Source of the DNA: Russula earlei
Lineage: Eukaryota > Basidiomycota > Agaricomycetes > Russulales > Russulaceae
Length of the DNA: 64,000 bases
NCBI GenBank assembly: GCA_025769875.1
Contig: JAGFNK010000027.1
Location: 62,001-126,000 of the forward strand
Direction: 5' to 3'
Both the position numbers and the translations under genes were made by a program. This document shows positions 45,816-57,333 of the stretch, in pieces. The notes under the pieces are model-generated. The model was not told the DNA's origin. It did not search any database and saw nothing but the letters and a program-made list of their open reading frames with translations. Each line of letters opens with the position of its first letter. Position 1 is the first letter of the stretch.

Positions 45816-46352
45816 ATGCTTTCATCTGTCTTCGTCCTCCTCGCTTTGATCAGCTCGCCCGTGTTGGCCGGGTCGGTCTCAAGCCGGAACAGTGACGATG
45901 GAGCACCGTCCGTGACGCAGCTGTCAAAGCGCTTAGTCCAAGCCCCACCCGGCTACCCAAGCCCACCGCCAAACGCTTTATCAGTACCACCCCCAGAGAG
46001 CACCCATGATAAAAAAGGCGGAAAGGCAAACAGAGCACATTCACACCGCGAACTGACCCCGCAAGTGGTGGACTTGGGGATCGACGGCGAAAGATTGGTC
46101 ATGGTCCCCAAAGGCCTCGACATTCAATTTGTGAAGGGGGGAGAAAACGGAGAGCATGACAGGGTGGAAATTCTGCCGGTCTCTAATCCGCTGGATGTGC
46201 CGGCTTCTCATCCGCTGCTGCCGAGTGGTGCCGAGACCCAATTTGCGTCCGCTGCACCTCCTCACGGCGTCGGCCCACAGCCTCTTCTCGCTAGGCGCTC
46301 GCTTCGCGAGAAGCTTCACAGTCACCTGAAATTCCCGCCGGCCGTGGATTAG
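45816..46352 (+). CDS. Small secreted protein, copy C (178 residues)
   Basis: Starts MLSSVFVLLALISSPVLAGS, a signal peptide nearly identical to copy B, then a diverged, proline-rich and charged mature chain with an LSKR dibasic site and an ARRSLREK site near the C-terminus. It has no cysteines and no known domain. It stops at TAG 46350-46352, a few bases before a conserved GTAAGT donor (about 46,360). The intron and last-exon sequence used by copy B (ATCGGCGAGC...GGTTTGCTCTAA) are still present downstream, so this copy seems to have gained an early stop. The contrast of a conserved signal peptide with a diverged mature part suggests fast evolution. Confidence 0.65.
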   Translation: MLSSVFVLLALISSPVLAGSVSSRNSDDGAPSVTQLSKRLVQAPPGYPSPPPNALSVPPPESTHDKKGGKANRAHSHRELTPQVVDLGIDGERLVMVPKGLDIQFVKGGENGEHDRVEILPVSNPLDVPASHPLLPSGAETQFASAAPPHGVGPQPLLARRSLREKLHSHLKFPPAVD

Positions 46353-46914
46353 TTGCACGTAAGTCACCTTCCCTCAGCAGAGTCTTCATCTAATCCGGGT
46401 TCTCTGTTAGCATCGGCGAGCGAGTCAATTTGACCGGTTTGCTCTAACGGTGAACCGAACGATGATTGACCTTCTTCCTGTGTTGGCGGCGGCCGGCAGA
46501 CGGACATTCGAGCATCTGGATGTGCCTTTGCAGAGTAATTAGTGGATTCGCATGTACGGTTCCCGTTTTACGTCGTGCGGATTTCCTTGAAAACGTCAGC
46601 CCGAGCGCGTGTGTGATGTGATTTGGAGCCGGGGAAGCGGACACTCAGGCTGAATCGGGCTGAAAGGTAACATGGGATCCCCAATGCATGTGAGACCAGC
46701 TAGAAGATGAGGCGCGTCATTCATTTGAGGGCCGCGTCCACTGCGCCAGTTGCTCCCTTCCCCAACCCTTCGCGTTTGCCTGTGCAGAGAAAAATCTGCG
46801 CGTATTGGGGGTCTGGTCGCCCTATGTTGTGATGGCTAGTAGGGATTTTCAAATTTAACATATTGTAGTGACTGGCCCTCGGTGTTACCCTTTCCTTTTC
46901 GCATTCCATGAAGC
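46353..46914. other. 3' flank of copy C and tRNA 5' flank
   Basis: Contains the fossil last exon of copy C (about 46,410-46,447), then unremarkable sequence. No other gene seen. Confidence 0.5.
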
Positions 46915-46988
46915 GGTTCGATGGCGTAGTTGGTTATCGCATCTGTCTAACACACAGAAGGTCCCCGGTTCGAACCCGGGTCGAACCA
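46915..46988 (+). tRNA. tRNA-Val (anticodon AAC)
   Basis: A 74-nt cloverleaf: acceptor GGTTCGA/TCGAACC with discriminator A, D arm containing the A box TGGCGTAGTTGG, and anticodon stem TCTGT/ACAGA around the loop CTAACAC (anticodon AAC at 46949-46951). The variable loop is AGGTC, and the T arm is CCCGG-TTCGAAC-CCGGG with the B box. There is no intron. It decodes GTT and, after A34-to-inosine change, GTC. Confidence 0.96.
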
Positions 46989-46992
46989 TACG

Positions 46993-46997
46993 TTTTT
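46993..46997 (+). terminator. RNA polymerase III terminator
   Basis: TTTTT four bases after the tRNA-Val 3' end. Confidence 0.75.
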
Positions 46998-47224
46998 CTC
47001 AAGCGAGCTCGGCGTACGCGCTCATGTCCACACCAGTAGTACTAATTCCTGTGCAATTGAAACTGGGGAATGTCCGCAGGTGATGATGGCCTTGCGTCGC
47101 TCACAAACATTCATCCTTGTCCAAAAGAAATGACACAACAATGCGCAGAACAACAATCCGAGGGAAAAGAAAAGAAAAAAAAGGGACAAGTCGCGAAAGC
47201 GAAGCGTCCAAAATTTCTCCTTGT

Positions 47225-49263
47225 CTATACTTTGCCTCTCCATCTCCGCAGTACGAAGTACCGGGACAGCGCGAGAAGCATCATAGCAACCATCACCGAG
47301 GACCCTAAAGCACGGAAAAGAAGAAAGAAAAAGCCGTGGCACTCATCAACACTAGATCCCGAAGCGGAACTTTGTAAAGAAGAGGGAATAGAAAAGAAAC
47401 GGACCTGCGTAAATCCCTACGGCGGAGTACCCGCCCGTGGAGTGAGCGATAGCGCCAGATATGGGCGGGCCCGCGAGTGCGCCTAACGACAGTATGGTGA
47501 AGCACATGCCCATGCGGCGCCCGACGTCGGCGGAGTCTCCGAACGCGATCATCGGCGCGCCGATGAGGCCTGCAAAAGAGCCGGACGATGCCCCGTAGAG
47601 CAGCGCGAGCGGGACGAGCGCGCCGGTCCCGCGCACGTGCGGCCACAGGAAGGTCAGCAAGCCAGCTAGGAATACCGCGGGCGTCATGACGGTCATCGCG
47701 CCTGCCGTGGTTGCGATCAATTTGGTGGTCAGACGAGAGAGAGCGAGAGAGAGAGAGAGGTCGTGCGTGTTGTGAGGGTGACGCACCGATGCGATCGGCA
47801 ATGAAGCCGCTTGACAAGCGGCTGACGGCTGAGCCTGCGTTGGCTATAGCCACAAGGTAGGAGGCGAGATGAGGGGGGACTCCCTGTGAAGGTGCACTTG
47901 CGTCGATGAAGGTCAATACTGCCAGAGGGTCAAACTTCAAGAAGAAGAGGGTGACTCAGGCTGACCAGTATAGAGACCGAGAAAGGCCGCAAAGCAGGCT
48001 GCGGTGTACACCGAGTAAGCGGGTGACTTGAACTGCTTTGGGTTGAACAATCCGCCAGAGATGACAACAGGGGGGAGTCTACGTCTCATCGTCTGCATCC
48101 TTTTAATACTAATCCACCGGTAATCACAACGCCACTGCATACCAAATTCACAATCCCCAGAACAAACATCAAGATGAATGCGATGATTCTCATCGCCCAT
48201 TTAAATCTGTGCTCTAATTCAGTCGAGTGGTTTTGTAAATGAAGAATTATGCTTACCCTACGGCCATGTGCAAGTTGCGGAATGCTACCGGGAACACCGT
48301 GCCACCAACGGACGACGCAAAGGCAACGATTCCAAGAGCTGTAGACCGTCTTGTCTTGAACCAATGCGCAATGACACTCATCACTGGCCCAAATATGACA
48401 CCACTTGAAATCTACGAACCACAACGATGAGTGGTAGGCAATTCCTGCACTCGTGAATAGCACCTACGCCAACGCCAAAGCCTTGACAGAGAAAAAAATG
48501 CCAGAACTCGTGACACTCGGCGATGAGGAATGTGCACAGTACAAGAATTATTGATGCCAAGATAACAGGTACATGAAGGTAGCCGATATCGAACAAGCGA
48601 CCAATGACAAGCCCTGGAAAGAACACCAAGGCATACTGGTGGTACATCAAATCGAATGAGGGCTAGATGCGCTGACGAAATACGAACTTGCGTGGAGCCT
48701 ATCCAGGCGCTAGATAACAACATTGGACGTCCGAAACAAAGAAAGGTTTGATATGACGTACATTGTAGAAGGCGAGGTGCCTTTCAGTAGAGTATTCTGG
48801 TAGTAGTCTTGGAATACCTAGAATATATGGCCAATCCATACCCATGATCAACGTATCAAAATCATAGGAGGATGAATGGTCCACTTACACCAAACGCATT
48901 CACGTAGCCAAATCTGTGCATACCAGCATGAATATTTCGGAAGCGCGGTCAGGAGCACGGAATCATTCACGTTGCAAAAGCTGCGCATGAACCCTGAAAC
49001 GTATTCCATCATCATTGGCCGACCTGTAGCCAAGTACGCACCCCCAGTACCACCAACCAAGCCCGCAACCCACCGTCAGGGAAGTCTTCCCGGGCGTGCA
49101 GATGGTACGCGACCTCTGAGGGTGAAAGGGAAGGTGGCCAGGGAGCTTCATCGACTTTTTCTTTTTGCGAACACGATATGGCAGAGTCGTGGAGTGCTGA
49201 GCGATCAAAGGTCTGCGACCATGACCGCCAAGTACTTTGCTCGATGTCAAATTTTAGCGACAT
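47225..49263 (-). CDS. Monocarboxylate-type MFS transporter
   Basis: A plasma-membrane permease of the MCH/monocarboxylate-porter family (12 spans). The N-terminal signature EDFPDGGLRAWLVVLG lies at about 49,050-49,100. Then FGYVNAFG, VFQDYYQNTLLKGTSPSTIA, WIGSTQ, ALVFFPGLVIGRLFDIGYLH, VILASIILVLCTFLIAECHE, VYTAACFAAFLGLYT, VLTFIDASAPSQGVPPHLAS, SAVSRLSSGFIADRIG, AGLLTFLWPHV and MCFTILSLGALAGPPISGAI. The last exon is SSVMVAMMLLALSRYFVLRR, ending in a TAG at 47225-47227. Introns are short; one holds a (GA)n tract at about 47,736-47,759. The N-terminal start (ATG 49263) and the first splice junction are uncertain. The substrate cannot be read from sequence. Confidence 0.82.
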
Positions 49264-49918
49264 ACTTGAGAAGGCTGAAGGGTGAGGGAAGCCAATGTAC
49301 TAATTCTGGTCTACTGCGGCACGGCCGAGGATTTTATGGTCGGCGATGGGCACCCTTGGAAAGAGATAACCGGTTAAGGTTCAGGTTCCCGGTTTGCTCA
49401 TGTCGTATGAAAGCAGGCAAGGCAATTGAGTATGCAGGCACAACGATCTTCGGTCGTAGCAGCCGGTTTGTGTTTGCGTGTTCTCGGGTTGACCTTGCGC
49501 CGCCATGTCACGTAACTACCACATTCCCGAAAGACCCCGTCGGTCAACGTGATCCATGGGTCCGACGACTGCCGAGACCGTTATGACGTCACTTCCTATC
49601 TCAACGTCTGTGGTCAGGGTCATGTGGATTCATATGTCTATACTTTCTCTCACGGCATGTTTCAGGCAATGCTTATAGGGCAGCCTCAGGTTCAGACCGA
49701 GGGAACGTAACGCTCAAAAACTTCGAAGGCTTGATGTCTTCGCTCTGTAACGAATAACAAAGATCGATCCTGAAGCATGCAGAACTGAACAAAAACCTTG
49801 GCCTACCTCCCCGACCCCTGCGGAAGTGAGAACGACCTCGCATACTTGCCACACCGCCTCTCTCGGATCGTAAATCCGTGGCTACGGTCCAAGGCCGATT
49901 GACTCTCTCCTGACACGG
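49264..49918. other. Intergenic, nothing recognised
   Basis: Upstream region of the transporter. No coding or RNA feature is recognised. Confidence 0.4.
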
Positions 49919-50170
49919 TCAGCACGTTGTTGTGAACATCTCTGGGAGATCGAAAGAGACTGTCACCACATTCGTATGGTGAACGTCCATCCTGCTCAGG
50001 CCAAAGTCAGCATAAACTTGCGTGTCGTGGTGCCGCGCCTGTCGCACCTTGGTCGGAACGCGTCCACTGCTTGATTCTGGTTCCGGACCTGTGGTGGGGA
50101 ATGTTGCGAACGCTTCATCGAAGAAGCGACCAAAGGCGGCAAAGTCGTTGAAGTAGTTGGGTCGAGACAT
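49919..50170 (-). pseudogene. HSP20-like N-terminal fragment
   Basis: The 83-residue frame starts MSRPNYFNDFAAFGRFFDEA, resembling the FxxFxRLFDEAF leader of fungal small heat-shock proteins. It later has LSRMDVHHTNVVTVSFDLPE, matching the start of the alpha-crystallin domain (RPRMDLHE...VTATFELPG). It stops just there; the rest of the alpha-crystallin domain was not found downstream. So it is probably a truncated or broken copy, though a missed intron is possible. Confidence 0.45.
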
Positions 50171-52370
50171 TTACTGTCTTGTTCTTGCGACCGACGAAGC
50201 CAATGCGCACACGTAAGCATCGATTTCCTATTTTGGAAACGCCCATGGACTGTCTCTAAAAAAACGGGTTGGGACCAATGGGCGTCCACCCCTGCAATTC
50301 CTTGATCGTACTTCCACCATGTCTCGTATCTTAAGTGGCTACGGACTACCTCCGATTGTCGGATAACAAGCGTGCTCACATTGCAGATGGCCCTTGGCGA
50401 TCGGGATTTGCTCCTCCGTTCCTCTCCAAGTAAAGGTGACGCATGCTCGACATCCTAGGAAAATAGGAATTCTAGAAATTTGCGTAAACGTCCGTATGCC
50501 CACCGGCAGGTGAAGCGCATATCTCCCGCTAGTGCCGCGGTATTGGAACCAACCGTCTCTGGAGCTTGAAAAAAGAGAAACCTTTTGGCCGATACTCGCA
50601 AAGTTAGTCCGAGGCTAACTAAGACCGGTTGCTGCTCAGATATGCGAATCCGTACACAGCGTGCGGCGTCGGAGGTGTACCGTTTACGGTACAGTACCGT
50701 GACGGTCCGTTTAAGGATTTGAATTTAGTGGCTGCCACGACACAAATGGAGGAGCATTCGCGGGTTATCACCGGTCGACTAGCGCAGCGATGCATAGCAT
50801 TGAGCGAAGAAAATCGCTTCGTGATGGTTACACGACACACTGAATGCTGCGCCGCTTCAGTGGTGTGTTCTCGGGTGGAGGCATCCGTTTGTCGGTGCCG
50901 GATCGCGCACAATCGAACAGGATCGGAGGTGTCACATTATGCGACTTTGTCGAGCGCAACGCATTGTAATCTCGGGTATCTCGGGTATCAACCTTCCTTA
51001 GGGTTTGGTTTTACATGCAAGACAGAAGGTGTAGCACATGAAGAGCAACGTGGAGAAGTGTCCAAAGTCGCCCGGGCCTTCTCACTTTAATTCTACTTCA
51101 AACCCTGAGCCGTCAGGCTGGAATTTCCATGCAGTGACATCTGGCCGACTATGAAGGGGTTTTTGTACTGAAAATACTACTGTTCTGAAGCTGAGGATGA
51201 GCGCCAAGGCGAGCGACACAAGACGGAGACAGGGTGAAATGATGCGTGAGGGAACAATCGTGCGAAACCGAGACGCGTACATACAAGGCGAAATGGTGTA
51301 CGAGTCTGATCATACTGCTAAGCAGAATGCAAGAGAAAGCGATCAAACCCATCCACACATCCTTCGAGGTGTCCACAGATAGTGACGAGGTGGCAAGGAC
51401 GACGGATGACGCTAAGTGTCGGATGACACCGAGCACTGACAGAGGATCGAGGCTGGGTGGCATACTGAAAGACGACGAACAGAATGGGCAGTGGAAGATG
51501 AAAGAGAAACAAGGCAGGAGTGACCGTAGCGGCGACGGGGACAGGTAGTGAGGGCATCAGGTGTCCCGGGGCATGGAACGACGATGAAGGCTGAGGTGTT
51601 GAGACATGACATGGGACAGAGTGCGATGGGTGTAGGGGGGGGGGAAAACAACGAGGTAAACTGCAGGACCACTAAGCGGTAATGAGCGGCGACAGGGTGC
51701 TGTGCTGTGTCGAGCCAGTGAAAGAACTCTGGCTCGTGAGCGGGATTGGAGGGGAGACCGATGCCGTCATCTCGTGGGCACAAGGGTAGGTGGGAGGACG
51801 GGAGAGAGGAAGACTTTCCTTGTCCATTGCCAAAATGGCACCAGTGTGTTTCGCACCTAATAGGCTATGGTCTGCGTCGATCGTGGACAGTGCCACAAGA
51901 CTATGATTTGCGTGCCTTAGCCGAACCAAGGTGGCTTTGCCGCCTGCCACAGAGATACCATCTTGTCTGCGTACGTGAGACCACGACACTTGCACGTGCG
52001 GCAGGCGATCCCAGAAGCAATGCTGGTCCTTTGACCGTGGTGTAACCTCACGAGTCAACCAAGTGTGAACGTGTCGCACCTAAATGAAGCACGAGTTGAA
52101 GAGTACGGTGGGTGCCACACGACGTGCTGCAGGTAGAATTTGACCCCGTCATATCATCCGGACTGGCAGCCGTGGAAGGGCTAATAAGGCGTTTTGAAAG
52201 ATTGTCATTCAACGCTCACCTGGCATTCCCACCAAGGTCGTCTCGCCAATGGTGGGTTTTATATAGAGATTAAAGTTGATATGTACTTATTGCGCAGTAT
52301 TTAGACAAGCTTGGAAAATTTCTGGTCAACCAATCGCAAAGGAGCCTACTCCTTGTCGACCGCATAGAAC
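50171..52370. other. Long intergenic interval, nothing recognised
   Basis: Open frames here (for example 50629-51090, 51672-52079) show no family resemblance and no convincing splice-linked partners. A G-run lies at about 51,637-51,646. The last part, with TTTATATAGAG at about 52,258, may be the fibrillarin promoter. Confidence 0.4.
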
Positions 52371-53596
52371 ATGGCATACGGTGTGCTCTTGTGTTCTATT
52401 TCTCCAGAAACACAGCTAACACCCCTATGTCTAGGTGTTTCGGGAAGCCGTGGCGGATTTAGTGGTAGGGGAGTGGGTCGTGGACGCGGTCGCGGGAGTC
52501 GCGGAGGCGCAAGCGACCGTGGAAGCAGAGGGGGTCCGTGGGGTGGACGTACGTGAGTGTCAAATCCGACTTGCGCCCTTACTGATCCTCTGGTAGGCGG
52601 TGGCGTGCAGTCGCGTGGCCGGGGCGGCGTCGGACGCGGGCGTGGTGGACCCGGTGGTCGGGGAGGCAAAAGCTTTGGACGCGGCGGTGCCAAGGGCGGC
52701 TCGAGGGTCATCGTCGAGCCGCACAATCACGAGGGCATCTTCATTGCCAAGGGCAAGGAGTCCATGCTCGTCACCAAAAATCTCGTCCCCGGCGAGTCCG
52801 TGTACGGCGAGAAGCGAATCTCGATCGACAGCGCGGACGTGGACGGCGCGAAAGTCGAGTACCGCGTGTGGAATCCGTTCCGGAGTAAGCTCGCCGCGGG
52901 CGTGTTGGGCGGCATGGACAAGATCTTCATCGTTCCCGGCTCGAAGGTCCTGTATCTCGGTGCGGCGAGCGGAACGAGCGTCAGTCATGTGGCGGATATT
53001 GTAGGCCCCGTATGTCATTCGTTGCTGTCTTTTTTTTTTTTGGCCTGATGAAACGCCTTGTCCCAATCATTATGCAGGAGGGTGTCGTGTATGCCGTTGA
53101 ATTTTCTCACCGATCCGGACGCGACTTGATCAATATGGCCAAGAAACGCACAAATGTCATCCGTGCGTCTGTCTAGTATTTCTGGTCCTACATCAAAACT
53201 TTGACTCGCGTGCATGTGATGAACAGCCATCATTGAGGATGCCCGCACCCCTCATAAATATCGGATCCTGCTGTCCACTGTCGATGTGATCTTTGCAGAC
53301 ATCGCACAGCCAGATCAAGCGCGTATTGTGGCGCTCAACGCGCATGAGTTCCTAAAAGTCGGTGGTCACGCTGTGATTTCGATCAAAGCAAATTGCATCG
53401 ATTCGACGGCCCCGGCAGAAGCAGTGTTTGATAGAGAGGTCAATGTGTTACGGGGAGAGATGTTCAAGCCGCTGGAACAGATCACGCTTGAGCCCTACGA
53501 GCGAGACCACGCCATGGTGACAGGTATGTTGTACAGTTGGTCGCACATTCGGGTACTTATTTGGTGTGAGCAGCGCGATATATCCGCCATATGTAG
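52371..53596 (+). CDS. NOP1: Fibrillarin (box C/D snoRNP rRNA 2'-O-methyltransferase)
   Basis: This is the nucleolar methyltransferase guided by box C/D snoRNAs; it also methylates a histone H2A glutamine in yeast and human. Exons: 52371-52380, 52435-52548, 52597-53009, 53078-53162, 53227-53523, 53574-53596. An N-terminal GAR domain ([27 protein letters not shown]) is followed by the methyltransferase fold: [58 protein letters not shown] (SAM site), [35 protein letters not shown] and [20 protein letters not shown]. The catalytic Lys is in the last motif. The last small exon (ARYIRHM) is my preferred end; reading through to later stops gives implausible tails. The PMT4 start lies 212 nt downstream on the same strand. 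Confidence 0.92.
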
Positions 53597-53808
53597 TGTG
53601 ATGCTCTGTACCTTATATGCGTTGCTACAATGTGTCACCTTATTGCGATTCCCATTTATGTCCTTTCCCTCTCTTGTCAGCGACTCTCACTCTCGTCTAC
53701 AACCGCACCCTGTCTGACACTTCCAACACTCCCCATTTCCTCTCCTTCATCACGGCTGAGGGTTTTAAGCCCGTTGCGACACGGGGATCCAGAAACTGCT
53801 GAACGCCC

Positions 53809-56800
53809 ATGCCAAACCCGGAAATTGCCATCACCGTGCACGCACCTATCGACAGCGCATCTGGTTCATCCGAAGACTTTGAACTCGTCCGCTACCCTAT
53901 ACACGCATCCACCGACTGGAAACCTTCATATCGGCAGGAAGAACTCCCATACTACATGACAGAAGACACTTCCACTCGTCGTAGAGTTATCCATCACCCA
54001 CAGGATCCAACAACTCCCCAGCACGACATCCACTGGGTCGACGAATACGACGGGGAGGGGAAGGACGTTTACGCCAAGGCCAATGCCTTTCAAAAGTATG
54101 GCGGCGGAGGGCGAGTAGCTAGGAGAGCACCGCCGCCTCCACCCGCTTCTATCGTGCGTCGTGTCACCGCGTCCTCCACTGTCGTGGCTGCCTCACGTTC
54201 GAACATTTCTTCCCACCTCACTTAGCGTGAGTTCATCCAGCAAAACTTAGAACATCTCGCACCCGCCGCGTACACCCTTCTATCTTGCTGGACGCGATTT
54301 CACAAGATCGGTAGGTCCCCGGTCGTGATCTGGGACGAGGCGCACTTCGGCAAGTTTGGCTCCCACTATCTCAAGCGCGAGTTTTACTTCGACGTGCACC
54401 CCCCGCTCGGAAAAATGCTTGTCGGCCTCGCCGGTCTGTTGTCCGGATACGACTGGGAGTTACGAGTTCAAGAGCGGTGAGATGTACCCCCAGAACGTGC
54501 CCTACGTCGCCATGCGCGTCCTCCTCGCTACCTTTGGCGTGTTATTGGTCCCGCTTGGATGGTACACCGCTGTCGAGCTCGGCATGAGCACGCGGGCGTG
54601 CCACTTAGTTGCTCTGATGTGTTTATGTGGTGCGTGCATCTGGATATTAACGTCACGCTCACGTGGATATTGATTTTACTCGTAACAGATGTTGCCTGGC
54701 TATGTATATCGCGCTTCATTCTTCTGGATTCTATGCTGCTCTTTTTTACCTTCACCACCGTATTTGGTCTTTCGAAATTCCACAATCAACAATATCAGTT
54801 AGTCGCAGGTCCCGAACCCATTTTACGTTTTTCTGACTTGTTATAGTTCATTTTCCTTGGACTGGTGGTTCTGGCTAGCATTTACTGGCACCTCTATTGG
54901 ATGTGTCTCTAGGTATCTCAGTCTCTTTGGTCCGCATATAAGGGCGTACTAACAACGAGCGCGCAAAGTGTCAAGTTGGTGGGGTTATTTGTCACGGCTT
55001 TGGTCGGCCTCTACACCGTCGAAGATTTGTGGAATAAGTTTGGAGACTTGCGTATTCCTGTGGTACGCCAGCTCGTACGCTCTCTTTAGCTGCCATGAGT
55101 TGACAGATTCACAGCGGACCCAACTCCGGCACTGGGGCGCACGCATCGCTTGTTTAATCGTGCTCCCTATCCTTGTTTATATGGCTTCATTCAAGATGCA
55201 TTTCCTCGTTCTCAGCTATTCTGGACCCGGAGATGCACAAATGAGCTCTCTTTTTCAGGCCAACCTTATTGGTAACGACTTCGCTCAGAATCCTCTTGGT
55301 CAGTGATCAGTCTCGTGCGCCATATTCGTTCTCACCCTAGAATAGAGGTTGCATTTGGCTCAAAATTAACGCTGAAGAACATGGGCTGGGGAGGTGGCCT
55401 TCTGCACTCGCATGTCCAGACATACCCCGTTGGGTCTAATCAGCAACAGGTGACATGTTACCATTACAAGGACACCAATAACGATTGGATTGTCACCCCA
55501 CGCTGGGAGGAGCCTATTGTCGACCTGAATGGGCCGATACGCTACCTTAAGCATGGGGACGTTATTCGTCTCGTACACGAGGCTACCGGCCGCAATCTGC
55601 ACACCCATGTCATCCCTGCTCCGATATCAAAACTGAATAACGAGATTTCGTGCTACGGAAATGCCACGGTTGGTGACCAGAACGATTACTGGGTTGTGGA
55701 GGTCATAGATGATCTTCATCGCGGGAAACGGGAGAAATTCGAGCGAATACACTCCCTCACCACGCGTCTGCGCTTCCGTCACCTCGTGCTTGGGTGCTAT
55801 GTCCGTGCTGCGACAAAGGGGTTACCCGAGTGGGGATTCAAGCAGATCGAAGTGAGTTGCGACAAGGAAAACAACCCGGATGACCCGTATACGCATTGGA
55901 ACGTCGAGAGCCACTGGAACGACCGCTGTGCGCAACCTTTTTCTCCCTTGTTAGAGTAGGGGCAGAACTGATCTGAGCGTGCGCGCTCCCAACCCAGTGT
56001 CCCCTGGCGAAATGAAGTTTTACCGCTCACCGTTCCTGCGTGACTTTTGGCACCTAAACGTTGCGATGATGACATCGAACAACGCACTCATACCGGATCC
56101 TGACAAGGAAGATATTCTCGCGTCTGTGCCAACTGATTGGCCTCTATTGCGGCTCGGCTTGCGTATGTGTGGCTGGACCGATCTGCAGACCAAATATTAC
56201 CTGATTGGCACGCCCATCATCTGGTGGGGCAGCACCGTCAGCCTGGTGGTCGGTGTGGTTGCATTCTGCGCTTATCTGTTTCGGATGCAGAGACGGTATG
56301 TCGATATGGAGCCAAGTGCGTGGAAGCAGTGTCGTCCCTTTTCGATTGCTAAACGTCTCGGTATGTGTGCAGGAGAATGGGAACATTTTGTGTACGTAGG
56401 CAAGATCGCGTTCTTTGGCTGGATTCTGCATTACAGTACGTGCTCGTCTCCCTCCCACCTTCGTCCCGACGGCCCTTTGCGTTTCGCGTGCGCGCATCAG
56501 GACTGACCTCTCCCACAGTGCCATTCCTGATCATGGGTCGCGTAACCTACATCCATCACTACGTACGCCTCCCGACCTCCCCCGTTCTCCCCTCCTTTTT
56601 CTAACAGACCTGCCTCTTCTTATTTGTCCCCTCGGCGGCGAATAGCTCCCGACGCTCTACTTTGCCGTCCTCATGGCCGCACACATGTTCGACCACTTTG
56701 TCTTCACCGCCCGGCGTCTCTCCGAGCGCACAAAGTCGATCGTCTTCGCCGTTGTCGCTTTCGCCATCGTCGCCAACTTTTGGTGGTTCCGCGGCGTCGC

Positions 56801-56933
56801 ATGGGGCATCGACGGCCCGATCAACGATCATTGGGGCCTTGGATGGAGAAAGGTCAGTCGCCATTTTCTCCGGCTATCTCTTTCGGGCCAAGGACTGATG
56901 GTTTCCTGTGCCCAGTCGTGGAATATCTATTAG
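53809..56933 (+). CDS. PMT4: Dolichyl-phosphate-mannose-protein O-mannosyltransferase, PMT4 type (one apparent frameshift)
   Basis: ER enzyme that starts O-mannosylation of Ser/Thr. ATG 53809 begins a cytosolic leader with [20 protein letters not shown]. An intron (54150-54224) joins PPPPPASI to [20 protein letters not shown]. Then come [20 protein letters not shown] (loop-1 catalytic DE) and [20 protein letters not shown]. The frame breaks at 54451-54457: one base too many before [20 protein letters not shown]. Later come [20 protein letters not shown], the MIR domain start [73 protein letters not shown] and the end SWNIY (TAG 56931-56933). Roughly ten introns. Everything but the one indel looks intact, so a sequencing error is likely. 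Confidence 0.88.
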
Positions 56934-57333
56934 TCGCATTGGGCGTGGGCTTCATCATCACCCTTGGAGGTGCCCGCGGGGTCACACAAAAAGAGGTTTT
57001 TACCAATGATTAGTTAATAGTCGTCACCATCGTTTTCCATCCGCTGTGTCTATTTAGATTCTCGTAATATACTCTTAGGCTATCTCTCCGGACAATGGTC
57101 CATGATTGCTTGATATCTAGTAGGAATGGCCGTGTGCACACGAATAAAATCGACGTCGTGGGTGTAGTCAAGATGGTAATGACGATGGAAAAGATACAAG
57201 CCTATGCATTCTACTCAAACTAAAGAATTGCGCTAAGAAAAAAAAACGAAAGGCAGGAAAGTCAAAGGCGAAAAAAAGTGAGGCTGTTTGGTAAAAGCAG
57301 TCCTCGAGAGTAGAAACAAAGGTAAACGCGTCA

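Noticed and set aside
50629..51090. A 153-codon plus-strand frame
   Set aside because: No family resemblance, no flanking exons and no promoter-like leader. Left as non-coding.
53617..53802. Extra fibrillarin 3' exon ending six bases before PMT4
   Set aside because: It gives a long non-family tail and leaves no room for a PMT4 promoter. The short ARYIRHM exon ending at 53596 fits the family better.
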